Assembly (NCBI RefSeq): GCF_041146395.1
Contig: NC_090985.1
Span: 1,711,501 to 1,775,500 of the forward strand
Reading direction: 5' to 3'
Origin: Eulemur rufifrons
Lineage: Eukaryota; Chordata; Mammalia; Primates; Lemuridae
DNA length: 64,000 nucleotides
Part shown: piece by piece, positions 12,286-23,640 of the stretch
How the letters are laid out: every line of letters begins with the position of its first letter
Position numbering within the stretch: the stretch's first letter is position 1
The notes under the pieces: model-generated
Seen by the model: the letters and a program-made list of their open reading frames with translations, nothing else
Databases searched by the model: none
What the model was told of the DNA's origin: nothing
Made by a program: the position numbers and the translations under genes

Positions 12286-12528
12286 GGGAGAGGAATTGCT
12301 TGAGAGCAGAGACGGGTCTAGTGACAGTTTAAACACAGCCCATTCCCATGCTGGTGATTCTGTCTTTTGAAAAGGAGGCAAAGGTTTCATGGCATTGTAA
12401 AAAATAACAATTATGCTTATGCTATCCCTGAAACCACGAGGTCCCTGTGTTCTAGCTAAGGGTACTGGCAGACCTGCTTCTCGGTTGTCTGTGAATGGCG
12501 TGGAGCAGCGAATCAGCATTTTACTGTA
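12286..12528. other. Unassigned spacer
   Basis: Short stretch between two repeats; nothing recognised. Confidence 0.3.
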
Positions 12529-13567
12529 CATTTGACCCTTGAACAAGGCAGGTTTGAACCGCATAGGGCCACTTATACACAGTTTTTTTCAGTAAATATA
12601 TTGAAAATTTTTTTGGAGATTTGTGACAATTTGAAAAAACTTGAAACTTCTTAGCCTAGAAATATCAAAAAAATTAAGAAAAAGGTATGTCACGAATGTA
12701 TAAAATATATATAGATACTAATCTATTCTATCATTTACTACCATAAAATATACCCAAATGTATTATAAAAAGTTAAAGTTTATCGAAACTTACGCACACA
12801 CTTACTGACCATACATGGCACCCTTTGAAGTGGAGAGAAATGTAAACAAATGTAAAGATGTGATATTAAAAGTCATAACTGCATAAAATTAACGGCAGAA
12901 CACACTGAACTCCTGCAGGCACTTCACAGCCCCCTCCTGCCGTGGTTTGGTGAGCTCCGGTGCCGCAAGCATCTGCTTGAAATGCCGTGACGCTCATCGT
13001 CTCTGGGGGACGACTTGCCTGTCCAGTAAATTGCATAGCCCAGTGACAGACCTCTCTCAGGTCCTCGTGTGCTTTCCACCGTGTCTAGTGCAACGGCGCG
13101 AACCTTGACTCACACCACGGGACCCATACGGAGGGCCCCTGGTGCCGCTGGACGGCTCCCGAGAAGCAGGGAAAAGTCGTGACGTTACAGGAGAAAGCTG
13201 AATTGGTGACACGTCCCGTAGACTGTGGTTTGCAGCCGGGGCTGCCACCGTTGCAGACAGAGGCTTCATCTTGTGAGCAGACGACGTACACTTACGGCAT
13301 GGATACACGCAGCACCGTAAATGTATTTTCTCTTCCTTGTGATTTTCTTAGTAACACTTTCCTTCCTCTAGCTCACCTTACTGTGCGAGTGCAGGATGTA
13401 GTACAACATACGGAATACCTGTCGGTCAGCTGTTCATGTTATCACCGAGGCCTCCAGGCAACAGTAGGCCGTTAGTAGTGAAGTTTCGGGGGCGTCAAAA
13501 GTTATACCTGGGCTTTTGACTGTGCCGGGGGTCGTCCCCCAACCCTCACATTGTTCAAGGTCAACTG
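12529..13567 (+). mobile_element. Tigger2-like DNA transposon, internally deleted
   Basis: Left end catttgacccttgaacaa and right end ttgttcaaggtcaactg form the terminal inverted repeats, with TA target duplications at 12527-12528 and 13568-13569. Internal phrases 'tttactaccataaaatatac' and 'gttacaggagaaagctgaa' match Tigger2-type sequence. The latter begins the transposase N-terminus (plus frame from 13179: TLQEKAELVTRP), which runs only briefly before a large deletion joins it to the 3' end. It cannot encode a working transposase. Confidence 0.85.
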
Positions 13568-13639
13568 TATTTTATTTTTCATGCCAGGAGTGCCTCCTTG
13601 GAAGTATTGTATGAATTATAGTGGAGAAATGTTTGCTTA

Positions 13640-14000
13640 TTTATTTATATGTCTACCGAGCGTCTACCCAGGCCATACTGTGTTAGTCTGGGGACAGAGA
13701 GATGGGTAGGACGCACTCCTGTGTTCCAAAGCTTGCAGCTGAAGGTGGGGAGGTGGCGGGAGACACACAAGAGCATGTGCACACGCGCACACACATGCAC
13801 ACACATGCACACACACGTGCACACACGCACACACATGCACACACACCTGCACACACGCACGGCTTAGATTCCATAACAGAATTCCGTACCAGCTTCCATG
13901 AGAACACAGTGTCGGGGAGATCAGAAAAGGTTCCCCAGCAACGGTGACATTTGAGTTGAGTCTTAAAGGGTGGCTTCATGCTTGTCATGCTAAAGAGATG
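13640..14000 (+). repeat. Ancient mammalian interspersed repeat with (CA)n insert
   Basis: Same old family as at 7435: ctaccgagcgtctacccagg, ggggacagagagatgggtag, then after the CA tract gacatttgagttgagtctta. The CA tract (13768-13862) lies within it. Confidence 0.55.
13768..13862. repeat. (CA)n-rich microsatellite/minisatellite
   Basis: CA repeats punctuated by ATGCAC, GTGCAC and CCTGCAC, giving a loose 8-24 bp superstructure. Confidence 0.9.
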
Positions 14001-14242
14001 AGGAGTTCTCCTTTGAGAATTGCCCACATTTTCCAGAAATGCACACCTGGGAGTGTTCAGAATGCTGAAACCAGTGACAGGGGATCTATTATATAAATTA
14101 TCTCTATATTAGGAAATGCCGTAACACTTTAAAATAATGCTGAAAGAGATTTAAGACTTGGGGAAATGTTTATGACACATTATTAAGTGGAAAAAACAGG
14201 TTTATTTATATGATATAATTTCTGGCATTTAAAATTATTTAA

Positions 14243-14412
14243 TTTTTTTTTTTTTAGAGATAGGGTCTGGCTACGTTGCCCAGGCTGGAGTGCAGTGACT
14301 ACTCAAGGGGTGATCATAGTTCACTACAGCCCCAAACTTCTGGAGTCAAGAGATCCTCCTGCCTCAGCTTCCCAAGTAGCTGGGACTACAGGTGCATGCC
14401 CCAATGCCCACC
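14243..14412 (-). mobile_element. FLAM-like Alu monomer, antisense
   Basis: T-run then agagatagggtctggctacg, ccaggctggagtgcagtgac, agtagctgggactacaggtg. A single monomer without the lemur spacer, so an older class. Confidence 0.75.
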
Positions 14413-15215
14413 TTTAAATTTTTGACTAGGAAATAAATTCGGTTGGTTAAAAAAAAAAGTACAAAAAAAGTGCATAAGGAAAATTGACCTCCTACCCCTG
14501 TCTTCCACCTGCCTACCCACCCCTCCACCAAAACTATCAGCAGTACCAAGCAAGAAACCATGTTATTAGCATCTTGTGTATCAGTCTAGGTAATTTTTAT
14601 GCATCCATAAATAAATGTGAGTCTCCTTTTCTAGTATATAGTGTTTTTCCTCCCCCCATTTTCACAAGTGGTAGTATCTTATACATATTGCTCTACCGCC
14701 CATTCCTTTTTAACAGCTGCATAGTACTCCATCGCATGCACTCACATAGCTTAACGAGCTCCACCTCTCGGCCCTTAGGCTGTTTCCTGGTTTTTGTGGG
14801 CTTTTTTTGCTTTTTGTTTTTTACTATTACAAGTAGGGCTGCAATGTGTGTAACCTGGTGCTGATCATTTCACACATCCTATTTGTAAGATAAATTCCTG
14901 GAGTAGAATTGTCAAGTCAAACATTTTGCACATTTTCGTAAATCTTGTCACACCGTCCTCACAGGTTGTACCAATGTAAGCTGTCATCAAGGATCTGTTG
15001 TCTGTTTGTTCCCCATCCTCACTGTCCCCAACAAAGGTGTTGATACCCACCAAAGGTGCTAGCAAACTTTTGGATTTTTGCCACTCTGATAGGTATTTTA
15101 GTGTATTGTTAATTTGCATCGCTTTACTGATGTGCAAAGTTGAGTATCTTTTCAAATGTTTACAAACCACTTGGGTCTCCTTTTCCATTGCAAATATGTT
15201 ATTTTTGTACGAAAT
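14413..15215 (-). mobile_element. Ancient L1M fragment, antisense
   Basis: Order 'ttcacaagtggtagtatctt', 'acagctgcatagtactccat', 'ttactattacaagtagggct', 'gataaattcctggagtagaa', 'cttttggatttttgccactc', 'tgagtatcttttcaaatgtt' is antisense L1M 3' ORF2/UTR. Confidence 0.75.
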
Positions 15216-15229
15216 GCTCATTCAGGTAG

Positions 15230-15400
15230 GCGCTCACTCATGAAGTAAACACCTGGCACACGCTGACTCTATGTTAGACACTACAGGAGCTGCTATGGGA
15301 GGGTGGGCAGACCAGAGACGGTCCCTGCCCTCCCAGAACGCGCAGCCTGGCGGGGAGATCAATTCTGAGTTAACTACTGAACCGTCTGTGGGATACTTAC
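15230..15400 (+). repeat. Ancient mammalian interspersed repeat, short
   Basis: Same loose order as at 7435 (actcatgaagtaaacacctg, gttagacactacaggagc, ggtccctgccctcccagaac). Confidence 0.45.
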
Positions 15401-15460
15401 ATCACATTCATGTATTTGTGCCTTTGCATATAGAAACATGCTTGGCTATATGCTGGAATT

Positions 15461-17814
15461 AACAGAAATGAGCTTTGAGAAGAAGTGATTTTTTTTGTGT
15501 GCTTTTCTATATTTTTCAAGCATTTTGTAATGTACATACTTTATGTTTAATGTCAGGTGATTTCCTTTCTCCTTTGTTCATTTTCTAAATATTCAAGGTT
15601 TTTTTTTTGTTTTTTTTTACAGGGAACATGTATGATTTTTGCAATTAGGAAAAACAAATTAATCATGTGACAACATCAGACACACAGTTTACGTGTATTT
15701 GAGGTGTTAAAAAAGGAAGGAAAGAGGAGTTCTTTCTCTACGGTGACAATGAATTTGAAGACGAGGATGTAGAGATCCCCTTTCAGGGCTCTTGGGCTGT
15801 GACCAGTGTCCCAGCACTGGCGTCCCCACCTCCAACACACATCTCCAGTCACCAGAAGAAACAGGACTCGCCTGTCCCGGCTGGCGGCCTCTGCTGTAGC
15901 CCACAAAACAGGACCCAGCCGCAGTCCGACAGAAATCCCGCCCCAGGGCCCAGGCCTGGGGACGTCCCTGTAGTGACTCCAGCTTCAGGCCCGGCGTCCA
16001 AGGGCGACCCCTGTTGGTGGAACTTAGAGATGCTTATTATCCCTGGGCGGCTTCTCACAGGGCCGGGATGCCTGAGGTTTTACTTTTCGCAGGTGTGCTG
16101 CAAACCCAGCTGCATCCTGCTTCCCCGCCTTCCTTGCTCCCTCACCTCCCAGCTTTCCTTGCTGTTCTCCCGGGTCCGGGGGCTTGGAGCACGGAGCCAC
16201 AGACGAGCCCGGCTTTTCAGACTCGCACAGGCAGCTGCTGTAGGGGCAGGGGCCCGGCTTTGCTGGTCAGCAGGTGGAGTGTGGCGACGCTTGCTTTAAT
16301 CCTTCCTGCAGAGCGAAAATGCCAGGCGTTGGCAGCCGGCGGTGGCAGTGAGCAGGCAGGGCCCAGCTGAGGGGGCTGCATCCCACCAGAGGAGGTGGCC
16401 CCGAGGCAGGGCCGGCTTTCCAGGTGGTGGGTCACACCAGACAGGAGCAGCTCCCCTCTCTCCGGAGACTCTGCTGGGGGGTTCTGGCAAGAACCAGAAA
16501 ACCAACAAGCTTTTCCTGATCAGCTCCCATTTCCAAGACCTTGGATTTGGGGTAGTGTGGGCGGTAAATCCGCCAGGGTGCTGTGGCTAATGTTTATCAA
16601 GAGGAATTACCCGGCACACCCGGCACCGCTGGGTGCGCGTGGAAGTGCGGAGCGGGGACGAGGCTGGAGGGCCTGGCTGGGACACGCAGGCCGCCTGTGT
16701 TCCATCAGCCTGCCCTTTCCCCTGGGGCGTGCATCTGCGAAGGAGAACACCGGATACCGGAGGAATGTGCCGGCATTTCTGTGTTGGAGAAAACATGACT
16801 AAGCATTCTCAGGGCCCACCCCGAGACAATCCCACACCACTTCATCGCTCAGACGCCTGCGGAGCCCGCCTCTCCCCGGGGCTGCGGCTCCCTCACACCC
16901 CGCAGGCCTCCAACCTCCTGCCGGTTGATGGAAAATCCTACGTGTTGCTCCAAGAAAGGCTGATTCAGGCTGACCTTTCTCCATCGGAGCCAAATGCTCA
17001 GCATTTTCTCCCTCAAGTGTTGTGGCTCTGGTGTCCGGATGCTCCCTAAGAAAGGAAGAGAACCAGGAATCACGGGATAAGAGCCAGAGAGGGGGCACCT
17101 GGGCAGGCTCCACGCTAGTTTGCTGGGGAGAGAAGGCTGGGGAGGAGGAGGGGGTCGCCGCTGGACTCAGCTTCTTGCTCCCCAAGACATCAAGGAAGGG
17201 CTGACAGTCCTGGTCACCATCTCTGGCAAGGATCAAGTCCAGCTTTCGGGCAAAGGCCTGGAGGTGGAATGCAGGGCCTCCTGGTTTAGCCAGGGGACCA
17301 AAGGTTGCTCCAGCCTGGCCGCCGTGGAACAGACTCCACAGCTTAATCTGACCACGGCCTGCCCGGAGCCCAGACCTAGGTTCCTGCAGCAGGTGCGAGC
17401 TGCAGCGTGGGGACCTTCCCCGCAGGTTCTCACAGGGCACTGGCCGGAAGGAAGACACGTATACTCTAGATTCCAGAACTAGAAGGACTCACGCTAGCCA
17501 GCAAAGAAGGCTATGTCACAAGTTCCCAAAGTGGAAGGGACAGAGAACTGCCCTCACAGGGCAATCCACTGACCTCCCGAAAACACACCCTGAGACTCAG
17601 GGGAAGTAGCTGGCTCTGGCTCACACAGCAGCTTAGTGGCAGAGTAGAGAGGACAGGCCATATGCCCGGGGAACCTTTGCTGTGGGCTCTTTCCACTGGT
17701 CGGCTGTCCGCGGGCAGGGGCCTATCTAGACAGTCCCACCTTCTTGCTTTGCTCCTTAGACCCTTGGCCCGTGCAGCTGAGGAGGCACAGAGCCCTGCGC
17801 CGTGTGGGGAGGTT
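15461..17814. other. Mostly single-copy sequence upstream of the CpG island
   Basis: 15480-15660 is T-rich with no clear family. 15780-17460 is GC-rich and looks single-copy, with open frames on both strands. The longest, on the minus strand (17458-16799, 219 codons), starts at GTG and has no recognisable domain. I see no paired splice signals and call no gene. Confidence 0.4.
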
Positions 17815-18005
17815 CCTAACTTACTGAGCACCTACTATGTGCTTGGTTTCTACACTTTCCTGACCGCATTTAAGTTTTCCCACCAGTCCTGTGAGGCGCA
17901 TCACAGAGTCCATTTTCCCGATGAGGAAACTGAGGCCGAGAGAGGTTAAGATCCTTGTCCACACCCACATCACTGGCAGGTCTGATCCCGGTTTCCAACC
18001 AAGGT
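17815..18005 (-). mobile_element. MIR SINE, antisense
   Basis: Order tgagcacctactatgtgctt, cccgatgaggaaactgaggc, cgagagaggttaagatcctt is antisense MIR, about 450 bp upstream of the TATA-like box. Confidence 0.75.
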
Positions 18006-18454
18006 CTCTGGCTGGAGACCCAGGCATTTTCCTCTCGCATGAACTGCCAGGCCAAAGGGACACCAGAGTCCCTTCCCAAGGCCACTCTTTTTCTGCCGAG
18101 TTAAAAAAAAAAAAAATACCCTGAGACTTTGCCCCGGCCCCGACCGGCGGCGACGCTGGGGAGACGCAGGCCTTCCTCCCACGGCTGCCCTGAAGCCGCC
18201 CGGGCTGCTGCCGGCGCGGGCCCTGCGAGGCCGGTCGCGCTCCCGCCGGGCGCTCGGAGCCCCGGCCTGCGGCGCCCTCACCTGGCGGCCGGGCCGTCCC
18301 CGGCTCGCTCTGCGCCTCCCAGAGCCGCCGCCAGAGCCCGCCCGGGGCCGCGTCGGCTGGCGGGGAGGGAGGCGTCCTCGGGGGGCGAGGCGGGGAGCTT
18401 CGGTGCCGCGCGGGCGGCGGGGGCTCCGGGGGAGGAGCCAGCCCGTAAAGTGGC

Positions 18455-18460
18455 TATAAA
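18455..18460 (+). promoter_or_regulatory. TATA-like box
   Basis: tataaa inside ggctataaaggcggc, with GC-rich flanks as in core promoters. It predicts a start about 25-32 bp downstream, near 18485-18490. The wider gctataaagg is one mismatch from a CArG box, so SRF binding is a remote alternative. Confidence 0.55.
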
Positions 18461-18486
18461 GGCGGCAGCTGGCGCTGGCGGCGGGG

Positions 18487-18717
18487 AGCGAGCGCGCAGG
18501 CCGAGCCGAGCCCAGCGCAGCGCAGCGCAGCGCAGCGGTGCAGCCCGGGAGCGCGAGCGGCGCGGGGAGTCCGCGGGCTGAGTGCGGCCGGGGGCTGAAC
18601 CCGGTTCCCAGACGAGCTGCCGCCCCGCTTGCCCGCGCCCCGCGGTCAGCGACCAGACGCCCGGCACTGCGCTCCCGGCTCGCGAGGCGTGGTGCTGTCT
18701 CGGCCACCGACCCCGAG
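18487..18717 (+). other. Probable non-coding exon 1
   Basis: Starts at the position predicted by the TATA-like box and ends at a near-consensus donor, GAG|GTAAGA (intron from 18718). The segment contains no ATG, so it would be entirely 5' UTR. It includes five tandem agcgc units (18514-18536) and is extremely GC-rich, so the leader should be structured. The next exon is not identified in the remaining 45 kb, so intron 1 may extend past the window. Start is uncertain by about 10 bp; the donor is precise. Confidence 0.6.
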
Positions 18718-18753
18718 GTAAGAGGGCCAGGCTGGGGGCGTCAGGCTGAGCTG

Positions 18754-18807
18754 ATGGCCTCGGAGGGGAGGGAAGAACCGGGGTCTCGCGCCTCCACCCG
18801 GCGTGGG
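18754..18807 (+). CDS. Candidate alternative start segment (18 codons)
   Basis: If the first donor (18717) is skipped, exon 1 extends 90 bp to a second strong donor, GGG|GTAAGT (intron from 18808). The extension contains one ATG at 18754, reading MASEGREEPGSRASTRRG and ending exactly at a codon boundary (phase 0). The Kozak context is only partial: C at -3, G at +4. The peptide is hydrophilic and I do not recognise it. It could be a short N-terminal isoform, an upstream ORF or chance. Confidence 0.2.
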
Positions 18808-19439
18808 GTAAGTGTTGCCCCAATCGGTTTCTGTTCGCCCGTTCACCCTGTGTTGTGCGGTTCGCCTATGTCTGTCTGTCCGCGCGTGTGATGATGGGCA
18901 CATTCCCCTGTTACTGTTTTCTGAGGGATTTCTCTGATACCCTTTAACGAGCTGCAGGTGCGCGGGGGTTTTGGCGTCCCCAGAGCGCATCCAGTGGAGG
19001 GCAGAGTCCTGTTTCCGTAGATTTTCCCCCTTGTGAATGGCGCGGGGGGCTTGCGCCCTGGACAGGGTCTCGCGGAGGAGGGGTTACCCACGGGCCGGGT
19101 GTCGGAGCCAGCTCACGCTGTGCACTAGCCGCCGTGCGCCTAGCAACAGGTTTGCGCCCTGCGCTCCTCCCCGGCACGGTCTTGCTCCTGGTTCCCCGCC
19201 CTCCTCCCCGGGGCCTCCCGGCAGTGCTCGGCACCCCGGGGCGCGCTGGCGCAGGGCAGGCGGAGGCAATTGGACGTTAGATGGCCTCGAGGACCCCTGC
19301 TGATGTTTAGAGGGGGCTTCCAAACTTGGCATCGCTGGAAGAAGATTTGGGGGTCCCTGGCAAAGGACGTGGGCTTCAAGAAGGGTCGCATTAGGTTGGG
19401 AGGAAAGGCAGAGTCCTGACAGAGCGCAGGCCGGAACGG

Positions 19440-19900
19440 TGGCCAGTTCTCCGGCTCACAGCTCTGGAACCGAGGGCCAGTGACACTCTGGAACGGACCC
19501 CGCGGGATGCCTGTGCTCAGGAGAAAGGAGCGCTGTGCGCCCTGGGTCCTCGGCCGCAGACTCGCTCTCAGCGACCGCCGCCGTTTCCCAAGAGTCAGAC
19601 GCTGCAGCCGTCCAAGGCGCGCCGCCAGCCGCCGGGTTTGAGGTCCTGAGTCTTGCTCCGCGCAGCCAGCGCTGCCCACAGGTGAGAACTCCCTTGTAAA
19701 GCCAACCTTTTGATGTGCGAGCCAGCGCCTTGGCTGCAGCCCCGTCCCGGGGATGGTGAGCCCGAGCGCGTCTCTCCATCCCCGCGGTCTGGAGAGGGAG
19801 CGCGGCGCGCCCGGGGCGGGGAGCCGGCGGCTCTGCGTGCCCAGGCGCGACGCCACCATGGACAGCTCCCAGCCACTTCCTCCACTCGGGGTCTGTGGCC
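19440..19900 (+). promoter_or_regulatory. Second CpG-rich block, possible alternative first exon
   Basis: CpG density rises again about 0.7-1.2 kb past exon 1. A good donor CACAG|GTGAGA lies at 19681/19682. Further on, gccaccATGg at 19858 is a perfect Kozak start, but opens only 45 codons to a stop at about 19995. No TATA-like element was seen. It may be island shore or an alternative promoter. Confidence 0.3.
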
Positions 19901-20664
19901 CTGGGTCGCCGGGGAAGTCAGAGCTTTCTCCCGGACCCAGGGTGGTGGGGCGCGGGGAAGCAGGAGAGGGTCTGATGGTCCGCTGTGGCTGGTGACCCGG
20001 CTGGCTGAGCCTGCCGCTGACTTTGCAGAGCGCCTCTGCTGTCCCTCGGGGCTTCCCTGGTTTTCGTGACACCACGGAGACCTCTGGGAGGTGTTGGGGA
20101 CGTGTGACCCCTGAGAACCCACCAAGGCAGTGAGATAAGCTCAGACACGCCCAGGCATCCCGCCCAGGCTGCTTTTCACGTGGGGCGGGTCATGCGCTCC
20201 ATTTTATTAAATTACTTAGTAAATGTGGCATGGGGAGAGTATATTAGTTTCACAGTTAGTGACAGAACGGAGAAGAAACCAAATAGAACAAGTTTCTGGA
20301 GGATGTGTCTGGAAGCGTTCGGGAAAGCAATGGGGCTGTGCTCTGACCCTGACAGTGTCAGCCAAAGTGCGTGACATTCCTAAAGCCACTTCCACGGGTT
20401 TTTCCTTATCCCGGGAGATGGTCTTTCCAGTTGGTTACTCGGAGACAGGACGTGAAGACCCACAGGGGTTAACTGTGCTCCACATCAAACACCTCCCTCC
20501 TCTGGTGTGAAATGACACTGGACGGGGTCTTGTCACAGCCACACAGGAGGCTGCACCTGCTTTATTTTTAAATTACAAGAAACCAGGTTGGTTCTTCTGT
20601 CCATTTGTGGCTGATGAAGGCCCGTGGACGGTTAGAACCGTCACGCTCCTCTTTTTTTTCTTTT

Positions 20665-20845
20665 TTCTTTTTTGAGATAGCATCGAGACTTTGGGAAAGT
20701 CACTTAAACTGTTTGTGGCTCATCTGTTTCCTCATCTGTCAGCTGGGATGACGCAATCTACCTTTCAGGGCTTGCTATGAAAATTACAGTAATCGGCACA
20801 ATATTAGGCATTTAATCCAGTGCTGAGCACAGAGAAATCTCTTCA
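20665..20845 (+). mobile_element. MIR SINE
   Basis: Order gggaaagtcacttaaactgt, gtttcctcatctgtcagctg, attaggcatttaatccagtg fits MIR sense. Confidence 0.65.
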
Positions 20846-23499
20846 ATGGCAGCAATTATGGGTGCATTTTAAGGACAGTGTGCGTTTCTTTTGAATTGTG
20901 CTCACCATCCCTCTGCCTTCTCTCCTGACCTAGGACCTCTTTGAGAGGGACTCCATCTCCACTCCACCTTCTCCTTCGGGAACACGTGGATGGAGTTGAT
21001 GAAACAGCTGAAGTTGATCACAATGCTAAAAAAAAAAAAAAAAACCAACCAAAAAATTCCTACTTAAATGGAAGGACTTTTAGGTGAGACGAATCAGTCA
21101 ACTGTTCCCACCTGTACCAGCTGGAGGAAAGATAAAAGTAAGTCATTTTCAAAAGAGTCTCACTGCCCTCTGGTTCAGATGGAACTACTCTCCCTGATAG
21201 TTCTCCCACCAGAATGCAAGATCGTCTAAGGGCTGGCTCTTGCTGGGAGGGACGTGCTCGTGGGTGTTGATGGGCTACGGCTGGGGATCACTCAGGAGGC
21301 GGTGGGGGGTGGGTGGTACTTGGTCTGGAGACCACTGAGTGGTCACTGCCAGGCAGAGGCAACTCCCCGCAGGCTGGAGCCTTGCTTAGGTGTGAGACCC
21401 TGGCCAGGACACTCGCTCTGCCCAGAGCGCTGGCTGCTTATTTGGTCCCAGCTGAATTTGATGGTCCCCCATCCAGCTGTGCATCTGCGGCTTCTGTCTG
21501 GCAGAAATCACTACTGTGTGATATGCCACAGAAGTTTGCATAACGGAGTTGTAAAGTACCCAGTGTTCCAGTTAGATTTCCCCCTGGAAGTGTGTGTGTG
21601 TGTCCCTGTCGGTTCCACATTCGAGAGCTCTTGGGTCCCCCCCCCCAGCAGATCGGAAGGAATCTCACCTCTGCATCTGAAAGGACTGGGCTAAAGCACA
21701 CAAGCTGCAGCTGCAAGTCTTTCTGTGATTTTCATCTGCTGGTGACATGAACAGCGGGAAGACACGGGCTCCAGCTGACCCCGAAGTCCCAGCTTTCTTC
21801 TGCGGTTCCCGTGCGCAGCACACCCAGGGCTTTCTGGTAAGAGAACTGCTGAACTGCAGGACACTGTCGGGGTGTAGGGCCACGAAGGGGGGGGACTGGC
21901 ACCAGCAGTCGTAGGGAGGAGCGCTCCGTCGCCTGGTGGCATTCTGCGTGTTGAGCAGAGGCTGAGTCCCCAGGACAGAGGGGTCAAATGGCTGGAGTGG
22001 CAGTCGGTGGGGACGGCCCGTGGGACGAGCATGGTGAATTCAGTCATTCTCATCAGCTGCTTTGACGCCAGCCACTCAAGTGACCCCTTTCAGTCCCTTC
22101 TGAGGTATTGGCAGGGCACAGCCATCGGGTGGATAAATGCATTTTGCATTTGTGGTGAGAGCTAATGGAGAAACGCAAGCATGCAGGCCGGGTTCCTAAA
22201 AGGGAACAAAGCGTGTCTGTGGGCTGCGTCCACGAGACCGAGCATCTCTGGAGGGGTTGGGCCTCGCGTCTCTGTCTGCAGGGTGGCAGATACCCAGGTG
22301 TGTGATCTTATCAGAGCGAGGCGTCGGCTGTCTCCTCACTGCTCGCTTTTACCGTTGTCTGGAGGCACTTTCGGTTTCCTTTGAAGAGCAACCAGGAAAG
22401 GATCATATTCCTGCTCTCCCGTCTGCTTGGGTTGGGAGCAGGCTGGGAGTGGCGCTGGGGGACCTCTTGGTGCCGGGTTCCTTTCTACCGTTTTGCCACA
22501 TGCTCAGCTGAGCCTGAGCCTCCTTTCCCCAAAGCCTGGCATGCAGGAACTTTACAAATTTGGGTAGGATGGTGGCTGTCACAGTGACTTTATTAATCTC
22601 CGCACCTCTTTCCCCAGCCACTCCCTCCCCAGCCCTTCCTTTTTCTTTGTCTGCCCTGATGCCAGGCTGTGTTCAAGCTTGGTTCTTCAGAAGGGAGGCT
22701 GCCTGCTGAGAAATGTCATCAAATATACATTTGCTGTCTGCTCGGTTCCCTGGGTGCCAGGAAACACGCATGCCCACCCAGGGGAGAGGCTCTGCCACTC
22801 CTCCCTGCCCCTGGTATTTTCCAGGGCCCGTCCCTCGGCACAGCTCGGCTCAGGCATCCAAATCCATCTGCCCTTCCCACCCCTGTGGGAGCCTTGGGGA
22901 GCACAGGCCGACGGCCTCCCCCCACACATGCCCTCCCAGAGCCAGGCTTCCTCTCTCCAGCCCCGGACAGCCTGGCTGCACGCTGGGAAATTGCTGAGAC
23001 ATTATCTCTGAGTCTTCTGCACGGGCAGCCGTATCGTAGGTTTAGATACAACTTGAGTTAAAGTGCGTCGACCAGACTTTGAAAACCTTTGAAGACCAGG
23101 TCTGTGTTTCTTTCTCTGAGCTGTCGGTGGCATTTCCTGTTGCAGGGCAGGCATGTGTCCATGCCAGTTGCTGTCTGCCTGTTTCTAGACATCACATGGG
23201 GGCAGGGGGGCCACAGCCTTCCCGGGAGCTCGTCACACTCTTAGGTCCTCTCTGCAGTAAGGTTCATGCTGCTGACCTGTCTGTGTGGCTGTGAGGCGTG
23301 GACCCAGCCGGTGGGGTTTCTGTGGCTCTGCCAGTCAGGAGAGGCAGGACCACTGGAGTGTCCCTTGGGGACAGGATTGAAGCTGATGGCCATTTTGAGT
23401 CCACTCCCTACTTGGACCACCTGCCGGAACTCGGCACGGTCCCTGGCTTCACTCGTCCTCTATTTCTTTCCCTGTAAAAGGAAAAGGTTTGCTTAGCCC
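20846..23499. other. Unassigned, probable intron 1
   Basis: An A-run at about 21027-21044 and a short (GT) run at about 21592-21602 are the only clear features. 22660-23020 is GC-rich with overlapping chance frames. No exon called. Confidence 0.4.
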
Positions 23500-23640
23500 A
23501 GTGCTTCTTAGACATGAACGGGCAAACAAACCTCACGGTATTCGTCAAGTGCGAGGTCTGATCTGGCCGGTCTGGGCCGGCGTGAGTGTCGCGTTCTAGC
23601 AAGCCCCCGGGTGCTGCTGCTGGTCCCTGCGGCTCCGTTT
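23500..23640 (+). mobile_element. MER5/MER20-class hAT fossil
   Basis: Begins cccagtgcttcttagacatg, then ctcacggtattcgtcaag, and ends near gctgctgctggtccctgcgg, the pattern of Charlie-derived MITEs. Confidence 0.5.

Larger units (their letters stand above)
18100..19250 (+). promoter_or_regulatory. CpG-island promoter of an unidentified gene
   Basis: CpG density rises sharply at about 18120 and stays very high to about 18720, then declines. The core holds GC boxes (gggcggcggg near 18412), a TATA-like element and an exon-like segment ending in a consensus donor, all pointing to plus-strand transcription. CpG and TATA together suggest a regulated gene rather than plain housekeeping, but that is inference. 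I do not recognise the gene. Confidence 0.75.

Noticed and set aside
16799..17458. 219-codon minus-strand frame upstream of the promoter
   Set aside because: GTG start and no known motif. A divergent transcript is possible but unsupported.
17970..18823. Overlapping frames of 245 and 181 codons on the minus strand over the CpG island
   Set aside because: Stop codons are rare in such GC-rich sequence; the promoter and donor signals point to the plus strand.
19140..20075. 311-codon minus-strand frame in the CpG shore
   Set aside because: Begins with a GTG codon, proline/arginine-rich low-information product, as expected by chance in GC-rich sequence.
20925..21030. Acceptor-like tctcctgacctag followed by a short exon-like stretch
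   Set aside because: No matching donor nearby and the sequence runs into an A-run; too weak to call an exon.
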